A stretch of DNA of 64,000 nucleotides from Pyrus communis (GCF_963583255.1 NC_084819.1:13575259-13639258), one strand, 5' to 3'; positions 21,010-32,768 are shown, numbered from the stretch's first letter. Numbers and translations: made by a program. Notes: generated by a model from the letters alone, not told the origin.

Positions 21010-22232
21010 GCTCTCCGAATTTCAAAAGCCAGATTTTCCTTAATAAAGTTCGTTGGCATTTTTTAAATGCAATCTCAGCTTTTTCGGATATCGTGTGCAA
21101 CTTTGTCAAGGATCTCTGACAAAGTTGAAAACGCGTAAATTTTACTGTTCTAATTACACCACAGTTGCTGACAAGAGTAAAGGCACAACACCACTACTTG
21201 ATATTGAAAAATCTATATATATGTCGACCTTTGTTCTTCATAACAAGGCAGACTTACAAGAATACTTAACTCTTCCTCATCTCCGAGAATGCATATTTAA
21301 CAAAGCATCTTGAAATACCCAATTTTCTTATTCTCCGAGAATACCTCTTTAAACCAGTCACACTAGAGCAAGATTATCTCATATCATCAGGGACGAGAGC
21401 AAGAATATCTTATATCATGCAATCTCCCTGTCCTTTCCTTTGTCCTTGATCTTACCTGCAAAGATAAGGATAAAGAAAGCAATATGTCGGAACCTCCACT
21501 AAAACTTTCGATAAGGAACCAATTGCTTAGAACCTTTCCTGATTGCTTACCTAGAATTGCTCTCGAGTACTCATCTTCAACTGTTGATGGAGCTGGGTCT
21601 CAAGTCATCAACACCGCATAATAATTGGCCCGTTGTTGACTTTTTACACTGAAGCTGCCACGCATGGATGAGTCACCTACAAGGTTTGCATTCCACTCCT
21701 GCATCAGAGGACAAATACTACAAGAGAAGATGCCAAACCTGCATAGGGAAAATACCACTTCTGCAAGGGGAACAAATAAGGCAAGTGAAAATGATACATT
21801 GAAACATGTGGAGACAAGCACAACAAAACACGTGCCAGTTCATCCCCGACAAAGCCTAAGATCACTTATCACATGAAGCTCCTCATGGTCCAATTTCATT
21901 CAAGATCAAGCCTAGACGACCCTTGAAGAAATCACAAGTCCGATTCAAGATCAAGTATCCACCACCCTTGAATCAAATGCAGCTCCAAATAAAAGTATTA
22001 AATTCAGACCTTTGGAGGAAGTCTAGCAGAAGGCCCTCCAACCCAGTTCAAGAACAAGCCTGTGGAAAGTTAACAACAAGTAAAACACCTTTTTTCAGCA
22101 ACTCTTCTCGCTAAGAGTTGAAATCAGCCTAGATGATTTGAAATTAGGGGGAGATACTTATCAGGGGGAGCATCCAAAACAGATCAAGATTTTAATGAGT
22201 TAATCGAAGACTTGTGGCCATCCAAGGGGGAG
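21010..22232. other. non-coding 3' internal region of the copia element
   Basis: No pol or cellular domain was recognised. Near the 3' end lie GGGGGAGATAC, TCAGGGGGAGC and CAAGGGGGAG. The last touches the 3' LTR and is the polypurine tract; the others may be duplicate tracts. Confidence 0.6.
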
Positions 22233-22623
22233 TGTTGTGAATAATATGTGGATGGCCCACATGAATAGTTTGTAACTATTTATGCACAGTATTTTCACTA
22301 TTCATTTGTGGAAAATTTGTAAAGTGAACAGTGTTATCTTTGCTTATAAAACGAATGAGGGTATAGAAGCACGGAGGCGCACGGAAGTGGAAGAGAGAAC
22401 AGAAGAGGAAGAGAGAAAAGAGAAGAAGAGGAAGAGAGAAAAGAGAGGAAGAGGAGAGGGAATAATAGAGAGAGTTATTTTGTATTTTTATTATTCTAAA
22501 TTATAATGGAAGCACCTCTGTTGCCCCGAGGACGTACTCCAGTCACACTAACTGTAGAGAAATCTCGTAAATTTTGTGTCTTGTTTCTTTTATTCCACTG
22601 CACACACCATAGATTTTACAACA
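22233..22623 (+). repeat. 3' LTR of the 16.5-22.6 kb copia element
   Basis: The direct partner of 16545-16935, with the same length and termini. It directly follows the polypurine tract. Differences from the left LTR are scattered substitutions plus compensating indels in the GAGGAAGAG region. Confidence 0.92.
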
Positions 22624-23742
22624 AATTATTAGTTGTTAATAGAAAAAGAAATTTGTGAGAATCAAACTTGCACACATAATTCTTTTCCGGCAAAGAGCCA
22701 TGTGCAAGGGATAAAAAGTTATAATGATGATGGCACCCTTATAGTCAAGATTCTAAAAGTAAAGTTTTGTTGTCACTTAGTATAGTTAGCCCACTCTATT
22801 TATTAAGAGAACAGCTGGCTCCTTAAAAGTGAGGAAGAGTTCTTTACTCAAGATGCTTTGTTATTTGTTTTCAAAATTTCGTGCTTATGGTCGAAATCTC
22901 TTATATATAAATCATTCTATAAAGATCATTTAAAAAAAAAAAATCAGATAAGATTGTTTAGTCAATGAACTACAGCAAATAGATATACAATTCGTAGTAC
23001 TTTTACCGTATTCAATGATTTGTCTTTATACATTTCATTGACTTGAGGAGAGACTTCTCCTTATCCATTGAGGAGCCAAGTTAATTCTATTTTTTAATTC
23101 TGAATTTGTGGCTGAGGGAATTTTATCAGATCGCTTTCACCTACCCTAATACAAGAGGTCCTCTTAATTTTATGTGAGCGCATGGATGACCCGGTTCTAG
23201 GCCTTACAAAGACAGGAATTTAAATAGGTGGGTTTCCTCCATGGTTGAGTTTAATTCAATAACACATTGTCATTACTTTTTGATACAACAACACATTATT
23301 AGATCGTAACGCGACTAATTCTACTTTATACAAATTATTCTCATGAAAGTGGGTTCAGATGACCTAGGACTGTTCTCCAAAAGTGGAAAGAAAAACGAGC
23401 CATGTGGGACAACTCTCCGTTTAAAGATCCACACGTGGCAATTAGGAATAAGCAACGTAGTATTTTTTTTTTTTTTTTGGGTAGAGGAATAGTCGCAACG
23501 TAGTTGAAGTCCGCAAGACCATGATACATAGGAAGACAAGATAACACCGCTCCATCTCATGAAATGGACAGCCGATGATACCCGCTGAAATTTTAACGGA
23601 CTCCAAATCAACGGTTGCTGTTCCTCCGTAACCCACATAATAGGACAACCTTAAAATTCTAAAACCCAAACCTCTGCTCGTTCCCCCCTCCCTCCCTCCT
23701 GTAATATTATCTCTCAGTGAGCTTCAGAGCTGGAACTCAAAG
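22624..23742. promoter_or_regulatory. intergenic region and promoter/first leader exon of the SCL9-like gene
   Basis: No coding region is seen. A pyrimidine-rich stretch (CCCTCCCTCCCTCC, 23687-23700) precedes the presumed transcription start. A leader exon ends AACTCAAAG|GTGAGC at 23742, a strong donor. The likely acceptor is GTGTGCAG at 24064 or CTCTTAG at 24173. Confidence 0.45.
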
Positions 23743-24232
23743 GTGAGCTTTTGCCATGTTGTTGTTGTTGTTCTATATATAATTATAACCCATTTAGCGT
23801 TTTTTTTTACAGCATTCCTGGGTTTTTGAAGTGATTTCTGTTCGTAGATGACTTAATATTGAATTAATTCATTAAAATGCTTTTTTTTTAATTGAAAAGT
23901 TTGGTCCTTTTCATCTCATATGCATTTTTCAGTGCTTTTTATCTGTCAAATTTAAGGTTTCTGTTTGTTTGTCTGTTTGTTTTTTATTTTTTATTTTTTT
24001 ATTTTTTTATTTTTTATGCTTTAGTTTGTGAATTTCTGAGGGTTTAAGGTTTCCATGTGTGCAGACTTACTTGCAGAGGGTTTGATTTATCATTTTTTTG
24101 TTTGAAGAAGGTAACTAATTTGATAATGAAATTCTGCTGCTTTTTGTTTGGATTTGGTCTCTCGCTCTCTTAGTTGGGATTCTAGAGAGAGAAACTGTAG
24201 AGAGAGAGAGAGAGATTAAAAAGTTGATAATA

Positions 24233-26458
24233 ATGGATCCTCGTCGTAGGGGTTCCTCTGATTCTTTCAATGGAGTTCAACGGGATAACCAACCTTTGCC
24301 CATTCTTTCACATCCAACCGTAGTAGCCGGATCCCGATTCGATAGTATTACCTTCTTAGACAATAGTTATAGAAATTTTAGTTGCCCTCAACCCGGTCTT
24401 GCCGCGAATAGTGTATCTTCGTACTCAAGTGTGAGCCCTGAGGATGATTCTGCCGAAGATTGTGACTTTTCGGATGTGGTGTTGAAGTACATTAACCAGA
24501 TGCTTATGGAAGAAGACATGGAGGACAAGACTTGCATGCTTAAAGAGTCGTTGGAACTTCAAGCTGCCGAGAAGTCATTCTATGAGGTCCTTGGAAAGAA
24601 ATATCCCCCCTCCCCAGAGTTATTCCGTCGTTACGCCAGTCAATATGGAGAGAGCCCGGCTGAAAGTTCCTCTGGAACTTGGAGTAATTATATCACTAGT
24701 AGTTGCAACAGTGGTGGTTATTTTGGTGATACTACCTCGATTCAAAGTCCAGATGGATATTCGTCTCAGTTACAAGGTCTTCCGTCGTATAGAATTTCTC
24801 AGTCATTTAACGGGTATGGGCTGGTGGATTCTCCTAATAGTAGTATTTATACCCCAGATTGGAATACCGAGAGCCAATCTGTTTGGCAATTCAATAAGGG
24901 GGTTGAGGAGGCTAGTAGATTTCTTCCTGGAGAGACTAATTTGGTTGTTGAACTGGATGCAAATGGGATGTCAGTTCACACGCCAAAGGTTGGGGCAGCG
25001 GCGTCTTATGTCAAAGTGGAGAGAACGGATGAAGGAGAATATTCTCCTGGTGGGTCAAGGGGAAAGAAGAATCTATATAGGGAGGACGAAGATGTGGAGG
25101 AAAAAAGGAGTAGCAAGCAAGCGGCTTTTTCGTCTGAATCTCCTTTGCGGTCAGAGATGTTTGATGTTGTATTGCTTTGCAGCACAGGGGAGGGTCAGGA
25201 GCGTTTGGAATCTCTTCGTGAGGCCTTGCAAAATGGAATGAGCAAAAGTGTGATACAGAACGGGCAATCCGAAGGATCCAATGGAGGAAAAGGTCGTGGT
25301 AAGAAACAAAGTGTTAAAAAGGAGGTGGTGGACTTGAGAACCCTCCTAATTAGTTGTGCACAGGCGGTTGCAGCTGATGATCATAGGACCGCCAATGAAC
25401 TGCTAAAGAAGGTCAGACAGCATTCCTCACCTTTTGGAGATGGGACTCAGAGACTCGCTCATTGCTTTGCCAATGGCCTTGAAGCACGCTTGGCTGGTAC
25501 TGGTAGCAAGATTTATAAAGGTCTTGTTAGCAAAAGGACATCGGCTGCTGATATCTTGAAAGCATACCATCTCTACCTTGCTGCATCTCCATTTAAGAAG
25601 ATGTCTAATTTTGTCTCGAACGTCACAATAATGAATTTAGCTGAAAAGTCGACAAGGCTCCATGTCATTGATTTTGGTATCCTTTATGGTTTCCAATGGC
25701 CCACCCTTATTCAACGGATCTCGTGGAGGGAAGGTGGACCCCCAAAGGTTCGGATTACTGGAATTGAATTTCCTCAACCGGGATTTCGGCCAGCTGAGCG
25801 AGTTGAGGAAACAGGACGACGTTTGGCAGCTTATGCTGAGAAGTTCAATGTGCCGTTCGAGTACAATGCTATTGCAAAGAAATGGGAAACCATTACACTT
25901 GAGGAACTCAAGATTGACAAGGATGAAGTTCTTGTTGTGAACTTTTTATATCGGGGTAAGAACTTGCTCGATGAAAGTGTGTCAATGGACAGTGTAAGAA
26001 ACAGGGTTCTTGATTTGATAAGGAGAATCAATCCAGACATTTTCATCCATGGAGTTGTTAATGGAGCGTACAATGCCCCCTTCTTCGTTACCAGGTTCCG
26101 AGAGGCGTTATTTCATTTTTCTTCACTGTTTGATATGCTTGAAACTGTTGTACCCCGTGAGGATCAGGAAAGGATGTTAATTGAGAAAGAGATCTTTGGC
26201 AGGGAGGCTTTAAATGTTATAGCTTGCGAAGGCTGGGAGAGAGTGGAAAGGCCAGAAACATACAAGCAATGGCACGTTCGTAACTTGAGGGCTGGGTTTG
26301 TGCAAATACCTTTTGACCGAGAGCTTGTGAAGGCGGCAGCTAAGAAAGTAAGCTCTCTTTACCACAAGGACTTTGTCATCGATCAAGATAGCCGGTGGCT
26401 GTTGCAGGGATGGAAGGGACGAACCGCCTTTGCCCTTTCTGCTTGGAAACCTGCTTAA
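24233..26458 (+). CDS. SCL9: GRAS transcription factor, LISCL group, SCL9-like
   Basis: An intronless CDS of 741 aa. The ATG at 24233 (MDPRRRG) is chosen because the longer frame opens only with a non-ATG codon. The N-terminus carries the acidic LISCL motif at about residues 78-100 (CDFSDVVLKYINQMLMEEDM) followed by KYPPSPE. The C-terminal GRAS domain spans about 365-741: LRI start VDLRTLLISCAQAV, VHIID variant LHVIDFGILYGFQWPTL (about 475), PFYRE region NAPFFVTRFREALFHFS, RVERPETYKQW and the SAW end WLLQGWKGRTAFALSAW. The wording of the C-terminal half is closest to Arabidopsis SCL9 (At2g37650). LISCL proteins act in the nucleus as transcriptional co-regulators; SCL14 works with TGA factors in detoxification responses. 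A GA-rich leader precedes the start and a 5'UTR intron is likely. Confidence 0.95.
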   Translation: MDPRRRGSSDSFNGVQRDNQPLPILSHPTVVAGSRFDSITFLDNSYRNFSCPQPGLAANSVSSYSSVSPEDDSAEDCDFSDVVLKYINQMLMEEDMEDKTCMLKESLELQAAEKSFYEVLGKKYPPSPELFRRYASQYGESPAESSSGTWSNYITSSCNSGGYFGDTTSIQSPDGYSSQLQGLPSYRISQSFNGYGLVDSPNSSIYTPDWNTESQSVWQFNKGVEEASRFLPGETNLVVELDANGMSVHTPKVGAAASYVKVERTDEGEYSPGGSRGKKNLYREDEDVEEKRSSKQAAFSSESPLRSEMFDVVLLCSTGEGQERLESLREALQNGMSKSVIQNGQSEGSNGGKGRGKKQSVKKEVVDLRTLLISCAQAVAADDHRTANELLKKVRQHSSPFGDGTQRLAHCFANGLEARLAGTGSKIYKGLVSKRTSAADILKAYHLYLAASPFKKMSNFVSNVTIMNLAEKSTRLHVIDFGILYGFQWPTLIQRISWREGGPPKVRITGIEFPQPGFRPAERVEETGRRLAAYAEKFNVPFEYNAIAKKWETITLEELKIDKDEVLVVNFLYRGKNLLDESVSMDSVRNRVLDLIRRINPDIFIHGVVNGAYNAPFFVTRFREALFHFSSLFDMLETVVPREDQERMLIEKEIFGREALNVIACEGWERVERPETYKQWHVRNLRAGFVQIPFDRELVKAAAKKVSSLYHKDFVIDQDSRWLLQGWKGRTAFALSAWKPA

Positions 26459-26742
26459 GAAAGTGCTTGTAATCTGCTTCCTAGTTCTTCAGCATTAACA
26501 CGGATACTTCTCTTCCGTAGATTTGGATCGGGTGATATTCTCTTACTATGGTGTCTGATAATCCAATAGAACCATCCAGCAAGGTACGAGTTTGTCACTT
26601 GTTCACAATCTTATTCAAATATAACAAGAACAGTTAACTGTGCAGTTTTATCCCAGCTGTATTTTTATGAAAGAAACTCTTTACTTGTGCTCATTAGTCG
26701 CTAGATCGGATAAAGGATCGGATAGGATTAGTTATACGGACT
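26459..26742 (+). other. 3'UTR and downstream flank of the SCL9-like gene
   Basis: AT-rich sequence after the stop, without ORFs. TTTTTATGAAAG near 26663 could belong to a poly(A) region. The end of the transcript cannot be fixed from sequence. Confidence 0.4.
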
Positions 26743-27216
26743 TGGGTGTTTGGCGTTCACTCGTACTAAATAAGCGCCGGATTAATTTAACCGGTCGGAT
26801 AGGATAATACGATATACACCCGCTTAATAAAACCAACCAAAATGCCCGGATTATTTAGTCGGGGAAGAAGAATATGGGAGAGAAAGAGAGGGAGTTTGGG
26901 GGGTGTGGCGGAGAGAGCTAGGGAACAATTATTTGGGATTCTTCTGTAGTCGGGGAAGAAGAAGGGAGAGAGAGGGAAGGTGTTTGGGGGGTGCAGAGAG
27001 ATATGGGAACAAAAAAATGATTTCACCTTTTTAATTTTTTTTTATTTTTTAAGTTTGATTCCTCCTATCTAGTGTAATACTAAACACAGTATAAATAATA
27101 CGGTCACTAGTCCGATACTGCACCAAACACCCGATTAATTTAGTCAGTACTATCCGGTGGCTATTTATCCTATCCGACAGAAATAGTCAGTACAGTCCAA
27201 GCTGCCAAACGAGGCC
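26743..27216. mobile_element. MITE-like element with GTTTGGC termini and an internal tandem repeat
   Basis: The left end has GTGTTTGGCG, then GTACTAAATAA and CGGATAGGATAA. Read inverted, the right end gives GTTTGGCAGC, GTACTGACTATT and CGGATAGGATAA in the same order. Inside, a GTCGGGGAAGAAGAA-led unit of about 91 bp is tandemly duplicated (26857-26947 and 26948-27040). It is non-coding; no convincing TSD was found. Confidence 0.65.
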
Positions 27217-27618
27217 TTAGTACCTCTGTCCTTGCTTCAAAAGGCGGAACTCTCATTCTGCACGCCTTCCTCCCTTGTATTTTAAATCAGAGAGGAATGT
27301 CAATGACTATTTTGAAGTGCTAATAGCAGCGTTCTTAACATATAGTATTTGATGTGATGAATACTAGTGTAGTTGGCATTTCCCTTGTTTATTTAGCTTG
27401 AATGGTTTCTAAGACAATAATATTATTCCCGACAGATCATAATATTTTCTGAGACGTCTGGAGTTATCCTGCATATAGAATTTGGTTGGCAGACTATATC
27501 ACGGAAATGATTGTCGGACGCCCTTTAATCTTTTTGCACATCACGAATCTTTCTCAAAAGATAGATAAATAAGGATATGAATGAGAAAATTGGTGTTGGA
27601 AATCATTTCTTATATCAC
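27217..27618. other. intergenic DNA, nothing recognised
   Basis: A unique-looking AT-rich segment between the MITE and the next LTR element. No ORF, repeat or RNA gene was recognised. Confidence 0.5.
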
Positions 27619-29050
27619 TGTTGATCCTAAAATTTACAAAGCCTATGCGATGCGCAGGCCAAGTAACTAATGAGCTAATTACGTCATTATGTTGATGCAG
27701 GGTGTGCCAACTCGTCGGCCGAGCTTGGCTGACGAGTTAAATTTGTTGATGTTGCGTTAAGCGCGTTGCTAACTTCTTGATCTTGCGACTACGGCCGAGG
27801 AAGGAACAATCTTGGCATTTGGATTCTCGAGCCTGAAGACAAGGTTGCTAGTTCTGCGAAGTTCACGAATCGTCAGCGTCGGATTCGGTCACGATGATTA
27901 TATTTGTGAGAGTATAAGCACGTCGAATCGACACCAAACTATATGGACATAAGTATTCAAAGGTAATGTGTGTCTTGATGGTAAATGTGGTTTGGCCCTC
28001 AGAATGCCGAACTCTGAAACTCACTTAGGAGTATCCAATCATAAGACCACTCGGCGTTTAATGCGCCGAATGTCGTAACTCGTAACACCTTACTTCGCTG
28101 AAAAGGTTAATAAGATGACCTCTGCCAATAAGGATTCGGAAACCCATCTCGACCGAGACTTGGATAGGTAACTAGTTGGCCTCAACGCAGTACTGTTTAT
28201 CCAAACTGAAGGTGCTCCTCGGTCGGCTGATTCTACGACAACAGTGCTATTTATCCAAACTGAAGGTGTTCGCCGATTCCCTTCACAGTGCTGTTTATCC
28301 AAACTGAAGATGTGTCAGCAGGAAAAAGAAAAAAAAATCTCAAGATGTTTGAGAGGTTTTGCGCAGGGCAGTTGTGTGTTGAATTGGCGGTCCTCTCTTC
28401 CGTTGCACCGAGTCTTGTATTTATAGGCAAATATTGTGTGGCGCGGCCAGATAATTTTGTAGAGTCCCACTGCAATCCTAATTTGTGGAACTGAAGCATA
28501 TCCTTCAAATTGATTTTGTTCCTTGACTTTTCAAACTCGTAAGTTAGATAAGCAACAACCTATCTAGGTTTTACCACACTACATCAGAAATCTAGCCCAC
28601 CTAGGCTTCTGATCTCATTAAAAAACCGTCAGCAGAAATTCATATTTCCATCACCATGCAAAAAACAAGAAAAGCCTAGCCTACCTAGGCTTCCTAGGTC
28701 ATCATTATACCACCACCAAAAAACCTAGCTTTTCTAGGCTTGTCTCGTCATCACCCAAAGCCATCATTTTTAATATCATTTTGCAGCATATCCAATCCAC
28801 ATGTCCACACATATCCCAACTCAATTTAAATTGTACCACTTGCTTCGGGATATAATTCGCACCCTGTTTATCTGGTTGAAAAGGATGCTAGGATAATTCA
28901 TATTAAAAGATAATTATTATGATAAAAACAATAATATTATCCTTTAATAATGACAAAAATTATCTCCACTTTTCCATCCGACGATTGAGAGCTATGCTCA
29001 CTTAACGGCCTTGATTGCACGGGCCGATGGTGTAAATTTAGATCCAAACA
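27619..29050 (-). repeat. 3' LTR of the 27.6-32.8 kb element
   Basis: A 1432-bp LTR. On the minus strand a good TATA box (CCTATAAATACAAG, 28427-28414) is intact. Three imperfect tandem copies of a unit containing TTTATCCAAACTGAAG lie at about 28190-28312. Paired AGGCTT/CCTAGG motifs recur at 28570-28745. Confidence 0.9.
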
Positions 29051-29814
29051 TTGCCCCCCAGTTTCCTTGAGCATCGGCTCGTAAGCCGAGTGGTTAAGGA
29101 AATTAAGTTTCTTCAACTGTTCACGAGCGGCATCGAAAAATATAAATGACCACCGAAGCTCCACCGTTGAATAAAAATTCACCAAAGCTCCACCGAAGAA
29201 GTCCATCACCAAAGCTATGGTCGAAGAAATATATGGTCAAGGACAATTATGATCGAGGACCAAATCCATCAAATTGATTCAAATATATATGGTAGAGAAT
29301 AGACCACCCCATCGAATGCAGAGTCTCATGGTGGATCACCTCCCCACAACATCCAATGTCGAGAACCTCCAAGTTTCTGCACAATCTATCCGTAGGCTCT
29401 TGATTTCACGAATTGCTTCTCGACTTGTCTCTTTAGCAGAAGCCACACGCAAATATAAGCCGCCGAGCTGAACTTTCAAATTGACTCATTCGACTGCTGC
29501 TTTCTCAAGTTTCTCGGTCAAGAAATACATGGCCGAGAAATATGTCATCGATCACGACATACACCCCACTGTCATCGAACTGATGTCGAATTCACAACTC
29601 TTTTCTCAGCCAACTTGGGATATCATCAGCGTTGTACCCATAGTGAAGAGGCACTTTCAAAACCCCCGAATTTCTTACCATCATTCGGCTACCATTATCA
29701 TCGGCCGTCTATTTTAAGGGCCAAGAAACACCTGATTCTTGGTAGTTGGGCCTGCCACCAATCATGAATGGTCTGATCACTTCTTGGTAATGGCATCCTA
29801 AAGCAAGCTATATA

Positions 29815-29875
29815 TATATAAAACCCCATGGCCGATTGGTGTAAATATATACGGCTACGTCCTGATGTAAGCTAA

Positions 29876-29957
<82 letters not shown>

Positions 29958-30030
29958 ATGACCGATTGGTGTATATTTATATACGGCTACGTCCTGATGT
30001 AAGCTAACTTATATATATATATATATACAC
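29815..30030. repeat. (TA)n expansion between two copies of a 70-bp unit
   Basis: The unit AAACCCCATG.CCGATTGGTG ... GGCTACGTCCTGATGTAAGC occurs at about 29820-29876 and 29951-30008. Each copy is followed by a TA tract; the first is about 74 bp long (29877-29950). The layout suggests slippage or unequal exchange on TA repeats. Confidence 0.85.
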
Positions 30031-30559
30031 ACTCTATGTCGAAACTCAATTGAGTGTGTTCTGCCAACATGCATCTTTGATAGTCCTGTCCTCCCAACTG
30101 AGCCATGCATATATAAATATAATGTCGAATTTGCATGCATTCCTAAAGTTGAGAAAAATTAGGAAAGGGCGAGGTCGCAAAACATTTGGCCGAGAAAAAC
30201 CATTCTTGGCAGCTCGGCTAGTCCATCAATCCTGAACGTGATATATTACACCCAATGTCAACAACGCAGCAAATAAACCCACACCACCGACTACCAATGT
30301 TGCCCCCTTATTTTCTCATACATCGGCCTAAAAAGCTGAATGGTTAAGAAAATAACTTATTCATCCTTCTTTTTTTCCCTATTTTCTTTTTATTTATTTA
30401 TTTATTTATTTTTTATTTTTTTATAGCAAAAGAAAATGAAAATGGCTGAATCATAATCAGGAGGAGGCCAGCGATGCTTTATTCCAAGCCGAGATCTTTT
30501 GATATCAACATTGTCAAATTGATTTCGCTCTAACCCGAATAGAGGATTTTCTCCAAATA

Positions 30560-31290
30560 TTTGTAACTTGGCGAAAATTTTTCATTTTCGGGTGCCGAAT
30601 ATGTTGAACAATTATTATGCCCCCCTAGGCACAATTTCGGCTTTTAATTCAAACAACTTAGCCGAATGGGATTTCTCTATATCGGCTTTCTCACCAATAA
30701 CCATGTCAATTGGCGTAGTTTCGGCATCTAAAACCATGTCTCCAATTACCATATCAATTGATGTGGTTTTATGGTCTGAAGTTGTGTATTGGTCTTGTTT
30801 GTCATTGGAACACTCCTCTGACGAATCATTTTCTGAGTCAAATTTTGGCTCAGAAACTTGAACATTTTCTTCTAGGCCTACCACACTTTCAGTTTTGGCC
30901 GAAAAAATAGGTGGCCTTTGTTCTTTGGCAAAATTAACAATTTTCTTAGGCCGATGTCTGATTATAGCCGGAGCGGAAAATTGCCCCCGGTCTTTTCAAC
31001 CAACCATTCCTCAAATGGAATTGATTTGTAGTCGAAAACATAAGAAAAATATTTTCCATCTAGCCAGGCATTAAATCGAGCCCTGTCTTCATTTACCTAT
31101 TGCTCTTGCAGGGTAATAGGAGCTTTTATTCTCAACATGTAAGCGAATGACTTTTGCATCTCTCTATGGCCATGAAGAACTTTTTCCACTTCCAAAGATC
31201 TTTTTCGTTCCTCATTGTGTTTTTTCAATTCCTCTAGGAGCTCGTACAATCGGCTATGTTGAGCCAGATTGGAATCTTGATATATCATAT
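30560..31290 (-). pseudogene. gag-like or hypothetical ORF remnant in the non-autonomous element
   Basis: From 31288 a 63-codon frame has a charged helix (YELLEELKKHNEERKRSLEVE). It continues, with a stop, as ARFNAWLDGKYFSYVFDYKS then PFEEWLVEKTGGNFP. A second open frame (30884-30615) is acidic and contains two copies of a TTxIDMVIG motif. No zinc knuckle or enzymatic domain is seen. The position directly after the primer-binding site fits a gag-like leader ORF, but the family is not recognised. Confidence 0.4.
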
Positions 31291-31334
31291 GAACTTCGTA
31301 GTTTTAGCACTAGGTCCCACTGGGTGTGCCAAAA

Positions 31335-32768
31335 TGTTGACCCTAAAATTTACAAAGCCTACGTGGCACACAGGCCGAGTAACTAATGAGCTAACTACGT
31401 CTTTTGATTGATGCAGGGCGTGCCAACTCGTCGGCCGAGCTTGACTGAGGAGTAAAATTTGTTGATGTTGCGTTGAGCGCATTGTTGACTTCTTAATCTT
31501 GCGACTGTGGCCGAGGAATGAACAAATCTCGGCCTTTGGATTCTCAAGCCTGAAGGCAAGGCTGCTAGTTCTACGAAGTTCACGAATCGTCGGCGTCGGA
31601 TTCGGTCACGGTGATTATATTCGTGAGAGTATAAGCACGTCGAATCGATACCAAACTATATGGACACAAGTATTCAAAGGTAATGTGTGTCTTGATGGTA
31701 AATGTGGTTCGGCCCTCAAAATGCCGAACTCTGAAACTCACTTGGGAGTATCCAATCATAAAACCACTCGGCATTTAATGCGCCGAATGTCGTAACTCGT
31801 AACACCTTACTTCGCTGAAAAGGTTAATAAGATGACCTCTGCCAATAAGGATTTAGAAACCCTTCTCGACCGAGACTTGGATAGGTAACCAGTCGGCCTC
31901 GACACAATGCTATTTATCCAAACTGAAGGTGCTTCTCGGTCGACTGATTCTACGGCAACAATGCTGTTTATCCAAACTGAAGGTGTTCGTCAGTTGGCTT
32001 CACAATGCTATTTATCCAAACTGAAGATGTGTTGGCGGGAAAAAGAAAAAAAAAATCTCAAGATGTTTAAGAGGTTTTGCGCAGGGCAGTTGTGTGTTGA
32101 ATTGGCGGTCCTCTCTTCCGTTGCACCGAGTCTTGTATGTGTAGGCAAATGTTGTGTGGCGCGGCCAGATAATTTTGTAGAGTCCCACTGCAATCCTAAT
32201 TTGTGGAACTGAAGCATATCCTTCAAATTGATTTTGTTCCTTGACTTTTCAAACTCGTCAGTTAGATAAGCAACAGCCTATCTAGGTTTTACCACACTAC
32301 ATCAAAAACCTAGCCCACCTAGGCTTCTGATCTCATTAAAAAACCTTCAGCATAAACTCATATTTCCATCACCATGCAGAAAACAAGAAAAGCCTAGCCT
32401 ACCTAGGCTTCCTAGGTCATCATTATACCACCACCAAAAAACCTAGCTTTTCTAGGCTTGTCTCGTCATCACCCAAAGCCATCATTTTTAATATCATCTT
32501 GTAGCATATCCAATCCACATGTCCACACACATCCCAACTCAATTTAAACTGTACCACTTGCTTTGGGATATAATTCGCACCCTGTTTATCTGGTTGAAAA
32601 AGATGCTAGGATAATTCATATTAAAAGATAATTATTATGATAAAAACAATAATATTATCCTTTAATAATGACAAAAATTATCTCCACTTTTCCATCCGAC
32701 GATTGAGAGTTATGCTCACTCAACGGCTTTAATTGCACGGACCGATGGTGTAAATTTAGATCCAAACA
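31335..32768 (-). repeat. 5' LTR of the 27.6-32.8 kb element, TATA box mutated
   Basis: A 1434-bp partner of 27619-29050. The TATA box position reads CCTACACATACAAG (about 32145-32132), so TATAAATA is lost in the copy that would drive transcription. The triple TTTATCCAAACTGAAG repeat is conserved (about 31908-32030). Confidence 0.9.

Larger units (their letters stand above)
16545..22623 (+). mobile_element. Ty1/copia LTR retrotransposon with matching LTRs and TSD AATTA
   Basis: Two 391-bp direct repeats (16545-16935, 22233-22623) begin TGTTGTG and end TTTTACAACA. They are flanked by the perfect 5-bp duplication AATTA (16540-16544 and 22624-22628). A primer-binding-like CGTTATCAGTACGAG follows the left LTR, and a polypurine tract (AAGGGGGAG, ending 22232) precedes the right LTR, so the element is on the plus strand. 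The internal 5.3 kb is decayed but still shows copia integrase sequence near 18190 (HTQNGLAE.FIKRM) and an RT C-terminal piece near 20040 (YLREGKY.LIFGPEVP). The LTRs differ by several substitutions and small indels in the GAGA-rich part. Confidence 0.93.
27619..32768 (-). mobile_element. non-autonomous LTR retrotransposon with 1.43-kb LTRs, TSD ATCAC
   Basis: Long direct repeats at 27619-29050 and 31335-32768 are flanked by the perfect 5-bp duplication ATCAC (27614-27618, 32769-32773). On the minus strand each LTR runs TGTTTGG...CAACA. A primer-binding-like TTTTGGCACACCCAGTGGG lies beside the right LTR (31334 downward), and a polypurine tract AAACTGGGGGGCAA lies beside the left one (29064-29051), so the orientation is minus. 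The internal region is only 2.28 kb and has no RT, integrase or RNase H. This fits a LARD/TR-GAG-type element that depends on enzymes from elsewhere. The LTRs are still very similar. Confidence 0.92.

Noticed and set aside
24582..25241. 219-codon + strand ORF inside the SCL9-like gene
   Set aside because: Alternative-frame shadow of the GRAS gene, low-complexity and with no recognisable domain.
28251..28508. ORFs repeated in both long LTRs (also 32008-32226)
   Set aside because: Lie within LTRs over the promoter/leader and are duplicated only because LTRs are; no domain.
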